A program made the position numbers and the translations under genes. From positions 2,998,501 to 3,062,500 of the forward strand of contig NZ_CP093337.1 in the NCBI RefSeq assembly GCF_022637395.1: 64,000 nucleotides of DNA, in the 5' to 3' direction. Each line of letters starts with the position of its first letter. Position 1 is the stretch's first letter. Positions 59,456 to 64,000 of this stretch are shown one piece after another. This stretch comes from Shinella sp. H4-D48 (GTDB lineage Bacteria > Pseudomonadota > Alphaproteobacteria > Rhizobiales > Rhizobiaceae). Under the pieces are notes generated by a model that was given only the letters and a program-made list of their open reading frames with translations, was not told where the DNA came from and did no database searches.

Positions 59456-61059
59456 CCACCAAAACCGTCGGCGAAGTTCTGGTCGATCTGCTCGAAGCCA
59501 ATGGTGTGGAAGTCGTGTTCGGCATTCCCGGCGTTCATACGGTGGAGCTCTATCGCGGCCTCGCCGCCTCGAAGATCCGCCACATCACGCCGCGCCACGA
59601 ACAGGGCGCGGGCTTCATGGCGGACGGCTATGCGCGCGTCTCCGGCAAGCCGGGCGTCGCCCTCGTCATCACCGGCCCTGGCCTCACCAATACCATTACG
59701 GCGATGGCGCAGGCGCGGCAGGATTCCGTGCCCATGCTGGTCATCTCGGGCGTCAACAAGCGGGATTCGCTTGGCCATGGCCGCGGGCTGCTGCACGAAC
59801 TGCCGGACCAGCAGGGCATGATGAAGACGCTTGCCCTCTATTCCCACACCCTGCTCAATCCTGCCGACCTGCCGCTCGTCGTCGAGCGTGCCTTCGCCGT
59901 TCTCCTGTCCGGCCGTCCCGGCCCGGTGCATATCGAGATCCCCACGGACGTGATGGCAAAGCCGATCGAGACCGGCAGCTTCAAGCCGGCCGTCGCGACA
60001 CGTCCGCGCGCCGACGCCGAAACGCTGCAACGCGCCGCCATTCTGTGCACCAATGCCTCGCGCCCGGTCATCCTGGCGGGCGGCGGCGCGGTGACCGCAG
60101 AAGAGGAGATCCGCGATCTTGCGGAGCGCATCGGCGCGCCGGTCGTGACCACGGTCAATGCGCGCGGCATGCTTGCCGGCCATCCGTTGCGCGTGCCCGC
60201 CAGCCCCAGCCTCAAGGCCGTGCGCCGCCTGCTTGCGGACGCCGACCTCGTCATCGCCTTCGGCACCGAGTTCGGCCCAACCGACTACGACATCAATGTC
60301 GACGGCGGCTTTCCGCGGCTCAAGTCGCTGATCCGCGTGGATATCGATGCCGCCCAGCTTGCCCGCACGCCGCAGATGGGCCTGTCTGTCTTCTCCAGCG
60401 CCAAGACGGCCGCTGCCGGCATGCTCGGCTTCCTCGAGGGCCACAAGCCGATCAGCAACGGTTCCCAGCGCGCGGAAGCCGCACGCAAGGGCGCGTGGGG
60501 TGAGCTGACGGCGAAGATGCAGGCCGAAGTCGGCGTCATCGACGCCATCTGGCGCACGCTGCCCAAGGCGATCATCGTCGGTGACTCCACCCAGGCCGTC
60601 TATGCCGGCAACTACTATTGCGATGCGCCGCGCGCCCGCAGCTGGTTCAACGCCGCGACGGGCTACGGCGCCCTCGGCTTTGCGCCACCGGCGGCGGTGG
60701 GCGCGGCCCTTGCCGAGCCCGGCGCGCCGATCATCTGCCTTGTCGGGGATGGCGGCCTGCAATTCTCGCTTTCGGAAATCGGCTCGGCGGTCGATGCGGA
60801 TGCCCGCGTCATCTTCCTCGTCTGGAACAATGACGGCTATCAGGAAATCGAAAACTACATGATCGACGCCGGCATCACACCTGAGGGCGTCAAGCCCTCG
60901 GCGCCCGACTTCATCGCCATCGGCACGGCCTATGGCGTGCCCTCGGAACGGCTTGCAGATGTGCGAGACCTGCCTGAAGCGCTTGCGCGCGCCGCCGGCC
61001 GCAAGGGCCCGAGCCTTGTGGAAATCCACCAGACCAAGACGGCCGGCGCAACGGCCTGA
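59452..61059 (+). CDS. aruI: ThDP-dependent decarboxylase, AruI-like
   Basis: 535 residues. ThDP fold like acetolactate synthase: catalytic Glu in PRHEQGAGFMADGYAR, ThDP-binding LVGDGGLQFSLSEIG…WNNDGY. It lacks an obvious regulatory subunit gene. Together with the coupled aminotransferase it most likely decarboxylates 5-guanidino-2-oxopentanoate (2-ketoarginine) to 4-guanidinobutanal. An acetolactate synthase paralog is the alternative. Confidence 0.75.
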   Translation: MTTKTVGEVLVDLLEANGVEVVFGIPGVHTVELYRGLAASKIRHITPRHEQGAGFMADGYARVSGKPGVALVITGPGLTNTITAMAQARQDSVPMLVISGVNKRDSLGHGRGLLHELPDQQGMMKTLALYSHTLLNPADLPLVVERAFAVLLSGRPGPVHIEIPTDVMAKPIETGSFKPAVATRPRADAETLQRAAILCTNASRPVILAGGGAVTAEEEIRDLAERIGAPVVTTVNARGMLAGHPLRVPASPSLKAVRRLLADADLVIAFGTEFGPTDYDINVDGGFPRLKSLIRVDIDAAQLARTPQMGLSVFSSAKTAAAGMLGFLEGHKPISNGSQRAEAARKGAWGELTAKMQAEVGVIDAIWRTLPKAIIVGDSTQAVYAGNYYCDAPRARSWFNAATGYGALGFAPPAAVGAALAEPGAPIICLVGDGGLQFSLSEIGSAVDADARVIFLVWNNDGYQEIENYMIDAGITPEGVKPSAPDFIAIGTAYGVPSERLADVRDLPEALARAAGRKGPSLVEIHQTKTAGATA

Positions 61060-61068
61060 CAGACAAAA

Positions 61069-61090
61069 AAGGCCCGGCAGACCGGGCCTT
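61069..61090. terminator. Bidirectional terminator
   Basis: AAGGCCCGG / CCGGGCCTT stem with a four-base loop, preceded by six A and followed by TCTCTT, between convergent aruI-like and mscL genes. Confidence 0.88.
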
Positions 61091-61115
61091 CTCTTCATGC
61101 TCAGGGCAGGTCGCC

Positions 61116-61562
61116 TCAGACGGCCGGGCGGCTCTGGCTCTTCAGGAGATCGCGGATCTCGGTGAGCAGCTGGACATCTTCCGGCGGCGTAGCAGCCTCG
61201 GGCGCACCGGCGGCCTTTTCCTTCTCCAGCGATGCGCGCATGCGGTTCACGCCCTTGATCATCAGGAAGATGATCCAGGCGAGGATAAGGAAGTTGATGA
61301 GCACGGTGATGAAGTTGCCGTAGGCGAAGACCGCGCCCTGCTCGCGGGCGGCGGCCAGCGATGTCGCCGTGACATTGCCCGACAGCGCAATGAAATAGTT
61401 GGAGAAATCGAAACCGCCCCCAGTCAGCGCACCGACGACCGGCATGACAAGGTCGTTGACCACGGATTCGACGATCTTGTTGAAGGCTGCGCCGATGATG
61501 ACACCGACGGCAAGGTCCATGACATTGCCGCGGGCGATAAACTCCTTGAACTCATTGAGCAT
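61116..61562 (-). CDS. mscL: Large-conductance mechanosensitive channel
   Basis: 148 residues. N-terminal [20 protein letters not shown], two membrane helices and the [10 protein letters not shown]-terminal helix. It opens on membrane tension to release solutes on osmotic downshock. Confidence 0.96.
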   Translation of the reverse strand: MLNEFKEFIARGNVMDLAVGVIIGAAFNKIVESVVNDLVMPVVGALTGGGFDFSNYFIALSGNVTATSLAAAREQGAVFAYGNFITVLINFLILAWIIFLMIKGVNRMRASLEKEKAAGAPEAATPPEDVQLLTEIRDLLKSQSRPAV

Positions 61563-61781
61563 GAGGGCCTCCTTTTGCTGCGAGTGAGAAGGAAACTAAT
61601 TTAGTTTTACTTCCGATGGAACTGTGAACTGTCAATCTCCCGATGGTTACACACCGCCATTTCGCGACCGGCCGTCGCAGCCTGCCTTGACGCGTTTTGC
61701 GTCTACACCCAAGGCATAATTTGCTTCCGCGCCGCTTTCGCCTATTCTCGCGCAAAAGGCCGAAGGACTGCGGGAGGAAGC

Positions 61782-64000
61782 ATGCCGGGATCGCTGATCA
61801 TCGCGCTCGCGCTCGCCTATCTGCTGCTGCTCTTCGCGGTCGCAAGTTATGGCGACAGCAAGGCCCGGCGCTCCGAACGCGCGTCGAAGGGCCGGCCGCT
61901 CGTCTATGCGCTCAGCCTTGCGATCTACTGCACCTCCTGGACCTATTTCGGCGGCGTCGGCCTCGCCACCACGCACGGTCTCGAATTCCTCGGCATCTAT
62001 ATCGGGCCGATCCTGATGTTCACGCTAGGCATGCCGCTGCTGCGCCGCATCGTGACACTCGCCAAGTCCGAGCGCCTCACCTCGATCGCCGATTTCGTGG
62101 CCGCCCGTTACGGCAAGAACCCGGGCGTGGCCGCCGTCGTCGCGCTCATCTCGCTGATCGGCTACATTCCCTATATCGCGCTGCAATTGAAGGCCGTGTC
62201 GAGTTCGGTCGCCGCAATGGTGGACACGACCGGCTTCGGCATCGCGGCCTCCGGCGGCCTTATCGACCTGCCGCTGGTCGTTTCGCTGTTCCTTGCCTGC
62301 TTTGCCATCGTGTTCGGCACGCGCCACACGGATGCGACCGAACATCAGGACGGCCTCATCCTCGCCATCTCGATGGAATCGGTGGTCAAGCTCGTGGCCA
62401 TGGCATCGGTCGGCTTCTACGTCATCTTCTTCATGTTCGACGGTCCCGGCGATCTCTGGCAGCGGGCCTCCCAAAGCGTGCCCGTGATGCAGGCACTGAG
62501 CTACGAGACGCCCGTCGCGCGCTGGATCCTGCTGATCGTTCTGTCGGCCTTCGCCATCGTCATGCTGCCGCGCCAGTTCCACGTCACCGTGGTCGAGAAC
62601 CGCACGATGGGCGAGTTGCGGACAGCGGGCATTCTTTTCCCGCTCTACCTCATCGCCATCAACCTCTTCGTCCTGCCCGTCGCGATCGGCGGCGTGCTGA
62701 CCTTCAACGGCCAGGGCGATGCCGATCTCTACGTTCTCACGCTGCCCTTCGCGCTCGACCAGCCTCTCCTGACCCTGATCGCCTTCATCGGCGGCTTTTC
62801 AGCCGCCACCGCCATGGTCATCGTCGCTTCGGTGGCGCTGTCCATCATGGTATCGAACGATATCGTCATCCCGGTCGTGCTGCGGCGCAACCTCATCGGC
62901 GGCGTCGAGCAGCAGGACGACCTGTCGCGCATGCTCCTGCGCATCCGCCGCCTCGCCATCTTCTTCGTGATCCTGCTCGGCTACGCCTATTATCGCGCAA
63001 CGACCGCCAATGCCGGCCTTGCCTCGATGGGCCTGCTGGCCTTTGCCGCGGTGGCGCAGGTGGCGCCCGCGCTGCTCGGCGGCCTGTTCTGGCGCAATGC
63101 CAATGCACGCGGCGCGATGGCGGGCATGATCTGCGGGCTGGTGGTCTGGGCCTACCTGCTGTTCCTGCCCAGCATCGGGGTTGCCGACAACGCCTATGTC
63201 GCCGAGACCATTCTGGGTTTCCTCTTCCCCGGCACCACCCTCTTCACCGGCGAAGCCGCCGATCCGCTGGTCAACGCGACGCTGATCGCCATGATGGTCA
63301 ATGTCGGCGCCTATGTCATCGGCTCGCTCACGCGCAATCCGACATCGCTGGAGCGTCTTCAGGCCGGCACCTTCATCCGCTCCAAACCCCGGCTCGAGCG
63401 TGCCTTCCGCGGCCGCCGCACCAAGGTGACGGTCAAGGACCTCAAGACCACGATCGCCAAATATCTCGGCGAGGAGCGCATGCAACGCTCCTTCCACACC
63501 TATGAGCGGCAGGTCGGCCGCTGGCTTGAGGACAACGCCCCGGCGGATGCGGCCATCGTGCATTTTTCCGAACAGCTCCTGGGCAGCGCCATCGGCTCGT
63601 CCTCGGCGCGCCTCGTGCTTTCGCTTGTGCTCCAGCGCATCGACGATACGCCGACGGACACGGACTGGCTGCTCGATCAGGCCAGCGAGGCGCTGCAATA
63701 CAATCAGGACATGCTGCAGACCGCGCTCGGCCAGATGGACCAGGGCATCGCCGTCTTCGACAGCGACGGCAATCTCACGGTCTGGAACCGGCGCTTCCGC
63801 CAGTTGCTGGACCTGCCGGAATATGTCGGCCAGGTCGGCTTCCCGCTCGCCGATATCGTCGAGATCCTCGTCGAGCGCGGCGATATCGCGGAAGAAGACA
63901 GGCAGAGCGCGATTTCCCGCATCATGACCTTCGATGAGGCCTTCCCGCTTGTGCTGGCCGGCGGCGAGCGCATCATCGAGGTGCGCACCAATGCCATGCC
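61782..64000 (+). CDS. SLC5-type sensor kinase with PAS domain (3' end beyond window)
   Basis: At least 739 residues visible. The ATG at 61782 follows GGGAGGAAG. About 13 membrane helices of the sodium:solute symporter fold (LAYLLLLFAVASYGDSKARR, TYFGGVGLATTHG) occupy the first ~500 residues. A linker follows, then a PAS-type region with QMDQGIAVFDSDGNLTVWNR near 660. The family typically continues into a histidine kinase and often a receiver domain (CbrA-like); those lie outside. Ligand unknown. Confidence 0.9.
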   Translation, partial: MPGSLIIALALAYLLLLFAVASYGDSKARRSERASKGRPLVYALSLAIYCTSWTYFGGVGLATTHGLEFLGIYIGPILMFTLGMPLLRRIVTLAKSERLTSIADFVAARYGKNPGVAAVVALISLIGYIPYIALQLKAVSSSVAAMVDTTGFGIAASGGLIDLPLVVSLFLACFAIVFGTRHTDATEHQDGLILAISMESVVKLVAMASVGFYVIFFMFDGPGDLWQRASQSVPVMQALSYETPVARWILLIVLSAFAIVMLPRQFHVTVVENRTMGELRTAGILFPLYLIAINLFVLPVAIGGVLTFNGQGDADLYVLTLPFALDQPLLTLIAFIGGFSAATAMVIVASVALSIMVSNDIVIPVVLRRNLIGGVEQQDDLSRMLLRIRRLAIFFVILLGYAYYRATTANAGLASMGLLAFAAVAQVAPALLGGLFWRNANARGAMAGMICGLVVWAYLLFLPSIGVADNAYVAETILGFLFPGTTLFTGEAADPLVNATLIAMMVNVGAYVIGSLTRNPTSLERLQAGTFIRSKPRLERAFRGRRTKVTVKDLKTTIAKYLGEERMQRSFHTYERQVGRWLEDNAPADAAIVHFSEQLLGSAIGSSSARLVLSLVLQRIDDTPTDTDWLLDQASEALQYNQDMLQTALGQMDQGIAVFDSDGNLTVWNRRFRQLLDLPEYVGQVGFPLADIVEILVERGDIAEEDRQSAISRIMTFDEAFPLVLAGGERIIEVRTNAM

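Noticed and set aside
59446-61098. 550-residue minus-strand frame
   Set aside because: Antisense to the ThDP decarboxylase, whose catalytic motifs are complete.

Overview
The window looks like a chromosome segment of a Rhizobiaceae-type alphaproteobacterium (Rhizobium / Agrobacterium / Shinella / Ensifer group; genus not resolvable by eye). The evidence is high GC, a murA–DUF2948–hisD–UPF0262–phosphatase–infA–maf–yacG run next to tRNA-Phe, an alpha-2-macroglobulin plus pbpC pair, a cyanide-insensitive cytochrome bd operon and an SLC5–PAS sensor kinase.

Layout. (1) 1-3782: right end of an accessory segment that continues off the left edge. It has a partial unknown gene, a large serine recombinase and a tyrosine integrase. 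(2) 3783-29808: a roughly 26 kb integrated element. It is bounded by a 48-bp perfect direct repeat that is the 3' end of tRNA-Phe(GAA); the intact tRNA lies at the right end, and the element's tyrosine integrase sits just inside the left end. The left half holds a GcrA-like regulator, a phosphoesterase, a soluble FtsH-like AAA+ protease, a Rep_3-like initiator with iteron-like repeats, and an AbiEii-like nucleotidyltransferase with a PcfJ-like protein. The middle holds many small unknown genes, several overlapping, with terminators between groups, a thermonuclease, an XRE repressor and phage remnants (a tail-like fragment fused out of frame to an inner-spanin tail, plus an Rz1-like lipoprotein). 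The right end is cargo: a full-length ribosomal protein bL32 gene, a NaeI-type restriction-modification set with Vsr, and a GGQHR–HEPN–DUF2971 operon that is my best candidate for an undescribed defence system. No capsid, terminase, relaxase or type IV secretion genes are visible, so the element resembles a phage satellite, phage-plasmid remnant or integrated plasmid.

(3) 29761-64000: core chromosome. First come tRNA-Phe and the yacG-to-murA block (all minus strand), tRNA-Thr(GGT), then pbpC and a giant alpha-2-macroglobulin. These are followed by an aminotransferase, an ATPase, galE, a chorismate mutase, cydAB with a DUF2474 subunit, and four tandem copies of a small secreted protein gene. 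After that comes a divergent arginine/guanidino-compound module: an M20 hydrolase, an ABC importer, a DDAH-like hydrolase, a TetR regulator, an AruH-like transaminase and an AruI-like decarboxylase. mscL and an SLC5–PAS sensor kinase cut by the window edge close the region.

How the parts work together. The two tyrosine integrases on either side of the 3783 repeat, each with its own set of repeated short motifs beside it, suggest two elements stacked at the same tRNA gene. Inside the 26 kb element, replication (Rep), regulation (GcrA-like, XRE, hairpins over translation starts) and defence cargo are organised as separate blocks. In the chromosome, the divergent amino-acid module appears to import and degrade arginine or modified arginine under TetR control.
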